This document shows, one piece after another, positions 44,058 through 59,000 of a DNA stretch of 64,000 nucleotides (position 1 is its first letter; each line of letters begins with the position of its first letter). A program made the translations under genes and the position numbers. The DNA is from Brachionus rotundiformis (lineage: Eukaryota; Rotifera; Eurotatoria; Ploima; Brachionidae). The stretch covers positions 2,690,552 to 2,754,551 of the forward strand of contig JAESIW010000020.1 of NCBI GenBank assembly GCA_016802295.1, written 5' to 3'. Under the pieces are notes generated by a model. The model did not search any database. It had not been told where the DNA came from and saw only the letters and a list, made by a program, of their open reading frames with translations.

Positions 44058-47000
44058 ATGATCAATTATAACAGAAATATACATGATTTGGATGAAAATT
44101 TAAAAGTTCCCGAGTTTAGTAAACAAGCTAATAAAGCACAGGAGCTTTATCAAAATAATAATACTAATAATTTTTATAAAAACGAAGAACTAGAAAAAAA
44201 CTATTTGACAATTTATAATAATGATTGGTTATCAGAAAAACCGATTAGTATTCTACAACTGGATTCCGCTGATAGAGCCGTTTTAAAAATAGCAGGTATT
44301 TTTTTTTAAATTTAATATAAACTTTATTTAATATAATTACAAGATCAGAGAGATAAAATTCAAACTAAAACTTTTACTAAGTGGATAAATCAACACTTGA
44401 AAAAAATTTCGATGCAGATAAATGATTTGTTTTCAGATTTAAGAAATGGTATCAATCTCATACTTCTTTTGGAGATATTAACTAAAAAAAAAATAGTATA
44501 ACTATTGAAATTTATCAAAGATTACAAATTAATTTTTAGTAGAAAAAAGATTTTGGATTAATGAGGTTTCATTGGTTGCAAAATGTGGAAAGTTGTTTAA
44601 AGTTTCTAACTGCTCATAATGTAATATTTGTCATTTAAATAAACAAAAAGATAAATTTTATTTAGATAAAGATAGTTAATATTCGTCCTGATGAAATTGT
44701 TGATGGAAACCCAAAATTAACTTTGGGTTTAATTTGGATTATAATATTGCATTTTCAGGTAAATTATTATTAAGTTTAAATAAAAATTATTTTTTTGTGT
44801 CTCATAGATTTATGAACTAATTTTTACTAATAAAACAAATAATGAGATGATTGTTAAAAATACTCTTATTTCATGGGTAAACGAAAATTTAGAACAATGG
44901 TCTAGTCTAAAAGTAACTGACTTTTCGAATTCGTGGAAGGATGGCAAGGCTTTTTTGATTCTTGTTCAACAGCATATGTATAAAAAATTTAAGCTTAATT
45001 TAAACAAATGCTTAATTTTGATTTTAGACCAGATCAATTTAAAATTGAAACTATTTTCAAAAATTCAAATAAAGAAAATTTAAGATTAGCTTTTGAATTG
45101 GCTGAATCTTACTTTAAAGTTCCAAAACTTCTTGATCCAGAAGACGTAGATTCCGATGTAGTTGACGAAAGATCAATCATGACATATCTATCAAGTTTAT
45201 ATCTTTGTCTTCCTCGAGCAAATCTTCAAGAAAAGATAAACGAAATAAAAAATTTTAATGAATATTCCACAGAATATTATTCTCTCAACAAATGGGTTGA
45301 TGAAAAGATTGAATTTTTCGAAAATAAATCCAAACTACCAAATGACTTAATTGACATAAAAACGCAAATAGAAGATTTAGATAATTTTTTTTCATTCGAG
45401 TTTAAAAATAGCCATAAAGAATTAGAAAGATTAAAGACGATTATTTCGGAACAAGAAAAAACTGAACCAGATATCAGCTTTGGACAGCAAGGCTATAAAA
45501 AATTAGTCTATAAATGGGAAATCTTAAAAACATTAATCAAAAGCAAGAAATTACAACTAGAGAAATCTTGCTTACAATTTAAAACAACGAAAAAAAATTT
45601 CATTGAAATTAACAATGACATTAATAATCTAGAGACAAGCCTTAGAAATATTGATTCAGTAATTTCAGCTGTAAATATTTTTAATTTTAAATTTGATTAT
45701 ATTTTCTACTTTTTTGAATAGTTTACAATTAATGAAAATACAACAAATCAAATAGTTCAAACTGATCATACAGTTGAGATAGAGAAAATCGAAAAAATAA
45801 TTATCGAATACGAAAAACAAATAAGAAAACTAACATTAGATATAAATTTGCTCCAAGGAGAAAACTTTCCCAATTCAGATTTTTTGGCAACAAGGTAAAA
45901 ACTTTTAATAGAGAAATTGCGTAATTTAGGTGCTATAAACTGTTTTAATGTTTATTTTTAGTGATTCTTTTTCTAATTTATAAAAAAATATTCCAACCAA
46001 GAAAATAAGAGAATTTTCACATTATATTGATTCTATAATTAAATCATTTTTTTTTAATTTTAAAACGAAATTTGATCAAATACGATCAAAATTTTTCTAA
46101 ATTTGATTTTTAAATAATAGAAATCAAGAGCTTAATAATTTTTTTTAGACTTAAGAAGTTGGAGCACAAGACTTTTAGTATTTTAGCCAATATTCAGGCA
46201 ACAAAGTCAGAGTGTAATGTAGATCATAATTCTGTTTTATTTAACCAAACAGAAGCTTCTCAAATGATAATGACCAAGGAAAATTTTGAAAATGATAACA
46301 AATTAATACATCGTAGCATAAAAATTATTGAATCGACATTCATTCTATCAGTTTCTTCAAATTTTATGCAAAAAGCCGACAAAAAAAAATTAGATACAAT
46401 ATCTATTTCTAACCTTCAACTATCTGAACAAAATAAAATGATTGATGATGCTCTTGAGTGGATAGAGAATTTAAATAAAGAAATTACGTATTTTGAATTC
46501 GATAATAACATTCATCATAAAGTAAATCAAAGAATCGAAGAAATTACAAACAATGTGAAAGAATTTCATGACAGTTTAGATGCTATCAATTTGATAGAAT
46601 CTAGTTCACCAGAGCTAAAAACCAAGTCTGATAAAGTTTTTTGTCATTTTAATGCACTATGTAAAAAACTTAAAATCAGCACAGAATCATTAGAAATTTT
46701 TGTTATTTTTCTTGAATCATTTAGAGAAGAAATGAAAGAATTAAATGATATCGAAAACATAGAGTTAAATAGAGATTGGTCAATCCCTAATGATCAAAGC
46801 ATAGTTGAACTAGAAAAATACAAGAATCAACTTTTGATGAGAATAAATTTTAGAAAATCGAGTATCAAAAAAATAACTCAAATTGCTACCAGGCTTTTGA
46901 GTTTGAACCATCCAGCTTTTGAGTCAATTGAAAACAAAACAAAAACGTTACGAAATGAAATAGAATGGATCGATAAATTGTTAGTTTTATTTGACGTTCA

Positions 47001-50000
47001 TCTAAAAAATCTGGAGCTATATACAAAATTTAATATGAATTACTTTGAATTATTGTCTGATTTTGAAAAGTTAAATGGTGAAAATTCTGACTCAAAAAAA
47101 ATTGAACAAATTGAAAATCAAATAACTATCCTAAATGATATGTTAATGCAGCTTCCATCATTTTCAAATCGTAAAATGAGAATAACTGATCCTTTACCTT
47201 ATGCTGTCCTTTTAGTAGATTATACAACTCTTAATACGAATTTTTCAAAAGGGGAATATTTTAAAGTTTTAAATAATTCAAACTATTTGAAATGGAATAT
47301 TTTTAGTATTTCGAAAAATTGTGAAGATTTTATACCTAGTGTTTGTTTTATTATTCCGGGACCAGACAAAGAATTAAAAAAAAAGGTTGAAAATTGTAAA
47401 TTCAAATTATCGAGTTTAAAAAATCCAACAAATTTAACAAAACTTGAAGAAACTCTAAAATTAGACGAATTTGATACTTCTGAAAATAAATTAATTAATG
47501 AATTAGACGAAAAATTAACTAAGATGTTAGAGTCTACCGATATCAAAATAAAAAGTTTAGGTAATTTAGAAAACTACTTAATCCAAAATTTTGAATTGAT
47601 TTTTTTAGATTTCGTTTGTCCAAAGTTTAGCAATCCGAATTCAATATCATTAGAAATAATGGACTTGAGTTTAAGTTTTGATTTATTAAAAGATAAATTC
47701 ATTCAGTTGAGCAAATATGAATTATTTAAAATCGAATATTCATCAAATGATGAAAACAACCATGAAAATGAAAAGAAATGTACGCTGAGAAAAAATTGTT
47801 ATTTGATTAATAAGTTTCAGGTAAATTTTAATAGATTAAATTATAATTAAAAAAAATTCGCATCAAACTAGTCTTAGTCGACCTATATGCCCTAATTTTT
47901 TATCAAAATTAAAATTTAAATATCTATGTCAATTTTAATTAATAATTGGGATCATTACCTAGAAGCATTTTTATAAATTAAAATTCATCATTTAATAGAT
48001 TCTAAATTTTTATTTTAAAATTTGGCCAATAGTAAATCTTTTTTTTACATTTTATTTATCATATATTTTTAAATTTCTACGATAGCTTTATTATTGGAAT
48101 TTCTTTATTTGATTTGATTGATAATATAGTTTATTGAAAATCAAATTTTTGGAGTAACTTTTCATTTTAAATTTTTCTAAATACACTAATAGATTTGAGA
48201 ATTGAATTTGTAAAGCTAAATCTGAAAAAAATACTACTTTTCACTTAAGGTACTAAGGCTTTTTAATTCATTGCATTATTTTTATTTTAAATATCTACTT
48301 TATAAATTATTCTAATTTTTATTCGAAAAAATGAATATTTTATATTTGAAGGCTAATATTCTGCATTCATCATAAAAAATATTTTTTTGAATTTAATACA
48401 TAAAAATATGCTTATTATGATTTTGATTTTATAATTTTAAATATATTAAAGGCTAAGATTATATGAATATAGTTTTTTCAACACTTTTTTTTAAATAAAC
48501 AACCAAATTTAAGATTATTCTAAACAATGAAAGTATTTTAAATTATTATTTTTGCTTTTTGTTTCGTTTACAAAACTTAAATAAGCGATGTCCTTCAATC
48601 GAAAAATTTATTCGGAAACACAACACCATTCTATTCAAACAACATCGTTTCGCTTCAAACTTCAACTTATAACTCATCAATCTAAACAAAGACTAAGAGA
48701 TGATTCAACAAATTCAACTTTCTCATCATGCTCATCATTTTCGAATAAATATACGAAAAAGGATTCATTAAAAATTGAACCTATAGACATATTTAATCAT
48801 TCGAATGATTTAAAACACGAGGGTGATTCGGTTAAAATATCCAAGAATGATTCAATAAATAATTATGATTCAATTCAAACACCAGTAATCCTTCCTATAC
48901 AAACAAGTGAAAAAAAAAATCTAAAAACTTTTAATCTTACTGATCAACTGAAATCGAAAATCCAATTTGATGTAACCTTGAAACCGTCATTCTGTATAAG
49001 AAACAATCGACTAGATGCATCTATAGATAACTCATTATGTGTATGACATTATTTATAAAATTGCTTCAAGGGCTAATCTTTTAGATATCATATAGGGCTT
49101 CTAGGGCTAATCTTTTAAATTAAATATTAACTATAAATTATTTATTTCTATTTTTTAAGGAATTGCATGAAACTGATTACAGATCATTTGAAAAAAAATG
49201 TAAAAATTTAGAGGATAAAATAGAAAGCTTGGAGATCTCACAAAATAAGAACGAGAAAAGTGTTTATGAAAATAAACTTTTTCCAATAAAGACAAAATTT
49301 AAAGAAATAATGGATATATCAAAATTTTTTAAAAATAGGTTTGTTTTTTAAAATATAAAATTTTAATTGCTTATGTTGATTATTATTAATCATTTAGTGC
49401 TAAAAATCTAGAAGATATATCTATTTCCTTGGAAAATTTTAGTAATGGTCTTGCAATTATTGAATATCAACTAAAAATCAATGGATCAAAAAATCTTGAT
49501 GATATCGATATTATGAAAAAAGAAATGGAATTAATTTCAGTAATATTAATAAAAAATAATTGGATCAATTGAACATAAAAATTTATCTTAAAAAATAGTT
49601 ACTAAAAAAATTGATTAAATCAAATGAAACTGAATTGAAACATCTTATTCGATTCAATGAAAATTTACATTCTAAATCTAAAGATTTTTTGAATATCAAC
49701 CCAAATGATCTAAAAGAAAATTCTAATTTTCAAAATTCAATTAAAAAATTCGAAAATCTATTAAACGACTATACTGAAAGATGGAAGAATTCAATTTCCG
49801 AATACAAAACGAGGTTTTGAATTTATTTTAATATAGATAACACAGTATAATATTTATCTTTTAGAAGAAGCAAACTAAAAAAATGTCTCTATGATTATCA
49901 AGATTATGTTCAATTACAAAAATCCAAATGCTTAGAAAATGAGTTTTTAGATTTAGAAAATCAATCGATAGGAAATCAGTTTAATTTTGCAGAAGAACTC

Positions 50001-53000
50001 ACAAAATATCCTATTTCAATAAAGGTAACAAATTTTTATAAGAATATTTCAATCCCATATTTCTTTTTTTTTTATCTTTTATTAAAAGTAATATTGAATA
50101 GAAATGATTCAGATAAAAAAAATGACTTTATTCTAAAATAAATAAACTTAATCCTTTTTAAAATTTAAAGTATAAATTAAAAAAATATCTAATTATCAGT
50201 TTTGATCTATGTAAAAATAATATCTTGTGTCAAAGTATATTAAAAAGGCATTATAATATTTATTCGTTTTTTCTAATTAAAAATATCTTTATTTATTTCG
50301 ACTAATTGTAAGGAGCCTTAAAAAATTATCTTAAATATAAATGAACTTTTCTCTTTTTGTGTTCAAACAATATTAATAATCATTTTCTGTCACATAATAT
50401 ATATTTTTTTCTTTTGGGTCAGTCAAAAAATAATCCTTTATCCAAAAATTGTTGCTTGAATTAAATAAATAAATAAATCTCCGTTTAGATTTGTTTTGAA
50501 ATTAGAAAACGTGTTTTTGAAGATATTCATTTATCGTCTGAAATAACAATAATTTAGATTTTTTAAAAAACATATCTTTAAATTCTAAATATAATTGGTG
50601 GACAATAACTTATAGGGAAGTTCAATAATTGAGCTTAACCATGCTCTATTCATTGATTAGAAATATTTATTTACATACTTATTTAAATCCTTTTCTCCAT
50701 TTCTTAATTTGGGTCGAATGAACAACTAATGATACTAAAAGTAATATTGAATTTATATTCATTAACCTAGAGTTTGAACAATATTATAATTTATAACTAA
50801 GTTTTTTATTTGGAATATTATCATAAAATCGATTCAATAATTGAAACTATTTCTAATTAAATTTTTTTGTAAACTTACTTTATTCATTATTTTGAAAAGT
50901 TTTTTAACAAATAGTTTCTATTTCATTTTTTATGAAAAATCTTTTTTATAATATAATCATATCAATTGGAAGTTAATTAAGAGTATATTATTCAAAAAAT
51001 TAAACAAAAAGATATGGCTTCCGAATCCATTAAGACTTGCAAATATTTTAAACCTTGTGTAATATCAGATTACAGGTTAACGCTTACTGATTTATTTGAG
51101 ATAAATTTAATCGATCTAAAAAGTGGCCTTATAATAAATCCCTTAAATGGAGATCGTATGTCTGTAATAGATGCAATACGGATTGATTTGATCAATCCTG
51201 AAGTAAAAGAAATCATCAATACATTTAAACAATTCAATGACAGCGATAAAATTTTATCCGCTTCTAAAATATCAATAAATGAGGCTATTCGGTTATATAT
51301 TTTGAATCCATTTACGAATTTAATTCAGTTATCGTCTATTAATCCAGATTTGAAAATTAACATGTATGATGCTATAAAACGACACATTATACAAAAACCA
51401 TTAACTTTGGCTGAAGCTTTTATGAAAAATTTAATAAGACCAGATGGTTTTGTCCAAAATCCTGTAAATCAAGAAATTTATCAATTTAAAGAATTATTAG
51501 ATGGAAAAAATTTTCAATGTCATTTTTTCGATCTTGATGTCAAACATATTATTATTTCGATTAATAATGAAAAAAAAATAATTTCTCTTAGGGAAGCTAT
51601 TGAACAAGAATTTATTTTACCTGGTTCTTTTGAAATTAATCCGTTTTTTATTGAACAAAGAAATTGTGAAAAATTCAATATTTATGAAGCGTTTTATTCT
51701 AAAGACTCCGTATTGAATTTATTACTTTATAAACCTATTATAGAAAATTGTTTTATTGGAGTCAATAAGAATGAGTTGTGTAATTTACGAGCAAATATAG
51801 GATTAATCGAAGCGGTCAATCTCAAAATAATTGATTTAAATAAATCTACCTATTGTTTTCTTCCATCAAATGAAACAATTACATTGAACGATGCAGTTTT
51901 CAAATACAAGATAGTTGACAAACAGTTGTTAGATCTTCTGGGTTATTATATTCAATATTGTAACGATAGTAAGAAATCAACCATTTTAGACAGTATAAAT
52001 GATTCGTCATTAATATTGGATCAGAAAGTCTTTAAAAATCCAATGAATCAAAATATGATCCCATTCGATTCAAACTTATGCAAATCGATAGTTGAAAAAA
52101 ATTCAATTGAACAATTTGAAAAGTTGGTTCCTAAAATCGTAATAAAAACTTTTGTTTTATCGAGTATACAAACAATCGTTAGTGAAAAAAACCTGAATAA
52201 TACCAAGTCATTTAAAAAACCGGATCAAGATGTTGAAATAAGTTATGAAATTTTTGATTCTGAAAGTAATGAATCTAATAGGAAAAAATCATCGATAACT
52301 AAGTTAACGGAAAAAAATATGTCAAATAATTTGGACAATCATTTTGAAAGAAAAATAGAATCAGAATTTGCTGATGAGAGTAAAATTAGGAAAGATTTCA
52401 ATTCGCTGTTTGATTCTAGTCATAAGATGAATTTTAAAATTGTTCATGCAGATCTAAATCTAGCTGTGCATTCAATTAAAGATGAAAAAAGCGGAAAATT
52501 CTTTTCAATTAAAGAAGCTATTGAGAAAAAAATATTAGATAAAAAAAATCTTCTATTTAAAAATTCGTTAACTGGCCAAGAAATGAGCTTAATGGATGCT
52601 TACAAACAAAAATTTATAAAAGGTCTAGTTACAAAAAATTTTCAAAATGATAAAAGCTTTATAATTAACAATCAAGAAAAAAAAACGGGACCAAAAAAAG
52701 ATTTCGAAAAAAACAACACATTGATTGAATCAGAAGACATATATTTCAAAATAAAGGCAATTTTCGATCCAAAAACGCAATCTTTTATAAATATCAAACA
52801 AGCTTTGAACAAAGGTATTTTTGATGAAATAAAAGGAACCTACAAAGACCCATCAACAGGGAACGATTTGAATTTAAATGAAGCATGTGCTCAAGGCTTT
52901 ATTATTACCGACTCTACTGATGGTTTAGAGCTAGACGAAGAATATTCGATCTTAATTATCGATATTATTGACAGAAATAAAAATAATTTAAAAATTAACA

Positions 53001-56000
53001 GTCACTATTCAAAGAAAATTACTATTGATAAAACCATTCTTTTTGAAATTACTGAAATTGATGAAATTATATATGAAAGTTTACTCAACAGCAACGAAAA
53101 AATTGATAATAAAATTCAATTGAATCCTAAAACATTAGACAAAAGTTTTACCAAAAAGTCCATAGAAACATTCGAAAACAAGAATTATATTGAACCAAGA
53201 ATAATCGAAAATCGAATTATTCAAAAAGATAATAACCGAAAATCACATGCAAATAATTTAAGAACATATTTAAGGAAATCGGATAAATTTATTGGCAATA
53301 CAATTCCAATAAACGATGGAATTTTTCCAAAAAATGAATTGGAAAATAGATTAAGTTTAAATAAATTTTGTGATGAAAAAAATTTTTGTTACACAAAACC
53401 GATTGATGTAAAATCAGTAAGAATATTTAAATCTGTATTATAAAAAAAACTTCGAAATAATATTTGAAGTTATCATCTTATTAGATTTTAAATTCTTAAT
53501 TTTTATTTTAGAATGACAGAAAAGGAATATTCATTAGACTTTAATGTTTTTCGTATTAGTTCTAAAGAAAAAAAAGTAGAAATTTCTGAGAAATATGAAA
53601 TAATATCAATTTTGGATCCTATTTCAGGAATAGAATATAACACTGTAGAAATTATTGATTTAAAATTATTTGACTTTCAAACAAAAGAGTTTTTATTTCC
53701 GAGTAAAAACATTAGAATACCATTGAATGAAGCTATAGGATTAAAATATGTAAAAGTTAAATTAATTGAACATTTTTATGAAGAAGTTTCTGAATTTAAA
53801 AATTCTTTATTTATGAAATCGTTTAAAAATGAATATAATATTAAAAATAAAGTAAAGATATTTTTAAAATTAAATACTATTTGGCAATGTTTATGATATT
53901 TCTTATTTTATTTTTTTGTTAATGAAATATTTTTTGGGATTGAAAATTGTTTATTTATTTTTATATTTTAATTTTAATTGTTATTATTTTTTTAATTTAT
54001 CATTGTTTTATCATCAAATGCAAGAAAATATTTAAATGTAAAACACGATTACTTTATTAATAATTCAAATAATCTAAATAGCATGATATTTATCCGAAAT
54101 TTGATGATAAAATACAATTTATATTTATTCGTCTTATAATCCTATATATTTTTATTAAGGAATCAAATGAGAATGAATCAAAGAATTTAAATGATAACGA
54201 TATTAAATCAGCTGAAGTATTAAATTAAAAACTTTTCCAATATATTTTTAATTAAATAAATTAGGTGAAAGATACGCTATGGAATAGAATAATATTAGAA
54301 ATTGATGAACTAAATTCGAATGTATTGGATATTGAGAAGGAATTGCTTTTGCAAAACAAAATCAATCAGAATGTTGAAGAACTGTTTTTTCGCTTAAACG
54401 AAACAGAAGCATTCAAACGTAAACTAGATAAAATCATAGAAGCTTTTAAACGCAACCTAAATTTGACACAAGAATTTTATAAGACAAGTCCTTCGAATGT
54501 AAATTTTGATGAACTAAGAACCAAGCATAAGAATATTGATTTCAATATAGAAAAAGTAAATTAAATAATCTTATGATATTTTATTTATATTAATTTCTTG
54601 AACTCAAAAGATAAATAGAGAAATTTCGTATAGAATCAAGAACTATAATGACCTAAATGAAACACATAAAAAATTGAAAAGCAAATTATGTGAATTCATT
54701 GAACAAATAAACTCGATAAAAGAACAATTATCTGAAAACATGCAACTTTTCGAGGAATATCCCTGCAATCTCTCAAATTTAGCACAAAATGAAATTGATC
54801 TATTTAATATCGACAAAACTATTAAGTCTAAAAATATGGAATTAGATTCAATATCAGAATTAACAAAAATATTTAATGATCATTTAAAAGTGAATGATCA
54901 TTTATTAAGTGAATTTAAATTTAAAAATCAGCCGAATAATTCATGTGATTTTTTTAAAAGAGAAAACTCAAAGATTGTGGAAATCTATTTAAGCGATGCA
55001 AAATTTAATTATGAAAATCTTAAAAAAACGATAGATGACATCTTGATTTTAAACAATAATTTTAGCAAATCGTCTTCATTTATTTTATCTATTGAAGCAT
55101 GGTTTCGGTCTTTTGAATCTCAAACAATTGATAAATGTAAAAAAATTGCATATTTGAAAAATCCAGAAGATAATCTAGAGTATCACTTAAGCAGTCTGAA
55201 GAAATTGGATAATGAACTCGAGGAAAAGAAAAGAAGCATAACTGATTTTGAAAACCTCGAAAATAGCATTTCAATTACCTACCAGAAGATAAAAAATTCA
55301 CCGTTTAAACAGGAAAAATCTTCGGAATATGTGTCTCGTTTGAATTCAATACGAACAAAAATTTTAGATGCAATCGAATCTTTATCTAAAAACAAGAATA
55401 TTGTAGACAAAAAACATCAGCAATATTTAGATGAAATGTTCAAAAATTTTGAAAATATTCAAATAAACGACGATTTAACAGTCCAAAATATAAATGATTT
55501 AACAGAAAATCTCAAAAAACTAAAATTAAATTTAAGAGAGAAAATAAATGATTTAAATAATTCAAATATTAAGAAAAATGATTCTTTCGAAGATTTAATT
55601 AAAAACATATTAAATTTATCCCAAGAAATTGATTCCAAATATACAAATTTAACTAGATTAAACGACATTATGAAATCTTATGAATCAAATATGAAACAAT
55701 TTCAGACTATTATTGATAATGTTGAATATGATAATGACAAAAAAATATCTGAAAATATCGATTCAATTTTCAAAATTTCAAATGAAAAAAAGAATGAAAT
55801 AGACTCTTCGAAACTTGAAGAAGCTTTAAATGCATGTTTGAATCAAATCGAAGCTAAATATGTGCCAGATTTTATAAGTACTAAAAAATTACGAGATTTG
55901 ACCAAATCAATTCATGAAAAAAAGTTACAATTAAATGAAAAGAAACAATCTTCTGATAAAAAAGCTAACTTATCAAAAGATTTAATATCAAAATTTAATA

Positions 56001-59000
56001 AATTTGACAAAATAGAAAAATGGACTTTAGACGTCAAAGAAAAACTAACCGTACCAATTGGTAACAATTTTGACGATTTGGAAAAACAATATGAAACAGT
56101 TGAGGAAGTTTTATTTGAATATACAACTAAATTGTCTGATATTGAAGAATTAAATGAGTTTTCATCACAAAACTTTGAAATACTTAATAATGAATTAAAA
56201 AATTCTGATTTTGTGATAAAATTAAATAAAATCAATCAGGAATTTGATTCAATAAGTAAGAATATACAAGACCGAAAGAACATTTTACTCAATTCTCTAG
56301 ATAAAATAAAAACACTTAATGAGAATATTGATGCTTTGGCTAGTCGAGCACAGGAATTGAACATTAATTTAAATAAAACAAATGATTTACTCGATCGTAA
56401 TAATCTAGAAATCTCTGAAAAAAATGAAAATATAAAAATATTGGACAATGAACGGTTAAAGCTAAAAAAGGATATAGATTTAATTAAGTCTAAAATAGAT
56501 AATAAAGATGACTTGACGTTAAAATTTGAAAATATTGACTCAAAATTTAATCGTATTGAGTCAATTTTCAAAGAAATAAATGGATTTATTTATGAAGCAA
56601 ACTCAAATATGTCAAATTTTGAAAATCTTTTTAAACAAATCAATTATTTAGTTGAACAAAATCAATCTAAATTAGAAAAAATTGTTTTCGAAATTAAAAC
56701 AATTTTAATGAATGAAGAAAATCCTGAGTTTAGATTAAAAGAACTAAGTGAAAAAGTTAAAAATATTAGCAAACATGAACAAAAAGTGAACGAAATAAAT
56801 AAATATGGAGATAAGTTCTATAATACATCAAGTATTATGGAGAAGTTAACAATGATTAATTCAAATTATGATATTTTAAATAAAAATTTAGAATCGACTA
56901 TTTCATTCACAAGCGATTTAATCGGTCGTTTTAATGAAATAAGTAGAAATGAACAATTTATTCTAAACGAGATATCTACAATAAACGAAATAACCGACAG
57001 TATATCTAGGTCTTTTCCATTTGATGAAGATTGTGATTTAAAGAGCTATTTCGATCGTATTGACTCACTTCAAAATGTTAAATTGAAAAAGACTTGTGAT
57101 TGTTTGGAAGATCTAAATAATAGTCAAAAAAATCTCGATGATTGTATTCATAATTTTTACTTATTACACCAAAGGGAAAAACTTGATCACCATCAAGCTA
57201 AATTTAAAAAGAAGATTGAAGCAATTAATAAAAAAAAACAAACTACTGAAAATCAGTTAAAGCAATTGAAGGATAATTTATCGGAATATTCAATAGAGAA
57301 AAATAATTTTGATAAAAAAAAAGAAATTTTGCTCAATTTTATAAATTATCTCGATAATGAAATTTTAAACCAACAAAATTTTGTTGATTTAGTTGATATT
57401 TCAACAAAAAAAGATTTTTGTGAGAAGAAATTCGAAGAAATGAAGGACTTTGACGAAGAATTAGAAAATTTGGTGAAAATTAATCGAGTTATTGATAAAT
57501 TTAAAAGAAATAAAGAAAATTCTCAGAATACAAAAATAAAAGAAATTCAAGACAAATATGGATACCTGTTGGAAAATTTAAATTTTTTGAAAGGAAAAGT
57601 TCATTTATGTGAAAAATATATTTTAGAGATAAAAAATTATAAAAATAAGTATCAAATTTTAGAAGATGAATCAATAAAGTCAATAAATGAATCAAATGAT
57701 GTCAATGCATTAAAAAATTATTTAACAAAGCTTGATGATATTATTCAATCAGAATTATTGCCTATTATGGAAAAATTTAATAATACTGGCATTGAAATAA
57801 TCTCAAAAGAACTGGACGAATTTAAAACTAAAGCAGAATTATTGAAATCAGAAATTAATCAAAGGTTAATTTATATTGAGCAAACAAATAAAAAAACTTT
57901 AAGAGACGAATTAGAAAAAGCTAAGTCAACTTTACTATTGTTGGAAAATGATATAGATCTTAATGTTAATCTATTAAGTAAAAAAAATGAAATGAAACAA
58001 AAGATCGAGAACATATTTTCTCAGCAATTTAAATTTAAAGATACTTTGAAAATAGATGATCCATTGCATGAACAGATTATTGCTATGAAAACACATCAGA
58101 TTAATCTCATTGAGAAGTTAGACAGAAAATATGGTTCTTTAAGTCGATTAACAAATTTGGAAACACGAGTACATGATATTGGTAACAAAATTCAACATCT
58201 TGAATCAATGCAAAATTACGACATAAATAGTCAAGATAAACTTAAAGAAAAAATTAGCATTATAAATGACAGCAAAACTGAATTAATTATAATTAAAGAT
58301 GAAGCAGTACAATTTCTTGATGAAATTCAAAATACTCCTAACTTACAAAAAAACAATTCCAATTTTAGCGAATCTGTCATAGAATTTAAAACAAGAGTCG
58401 AAGAAATAATTGAGAGATGCCAAATATTAAGCGACTCATTAGCAGATAAAGAAACGCAATTGATAAACAAGCTTAATGGTTTTATTAAACTGGAAAAAGA
58501 AATCCAAAATTTAAGTAACCAAATCATAATTAATAAAAAGGATCTTGAAACAAAATTCGAACAAACGAGTCCTGAATTCTTTCAACTAGATGATTTAAAA
58601 GACAGTCTAGATAACGAAATGAAAAAAGCAGAAGATTTCAAAATACAAATAGACAAAATTTCAAATGAAATCAAATTATTAGGTGTCAATATAAATAAAG
58701 ACCATTTAGAAGACAATTTTAGTCAATTTGAAAATAGTTTGAAAAAAATAAAGCAAAAACTGGAGTTTTCTGTTTTAAAAAGCTGTGAATACGAGGAAAG
58801 AGTTTTGAATTTAGAAAGCAATCTTACCTTAATTGAAAATGAACTAGATCAAATGTCTAAAATCAAATATAATTTTTCAAATTTAGAATCAATCGATAAA
58901 AACATTACTGATTTAGAAACTCTAATGAAAAAATTAGTTGATATTTCTAATCAAATAGATGATTTTAAAGAATTATGTGAAAGAATGCTTCAAAATTTTA

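Noticed and set aside
45960..46080. Possible extra exon within the 254-nt spectraplakin intron
   Set aside because: The flanking exons join in phase without it, and the interval has stops in the required frame.
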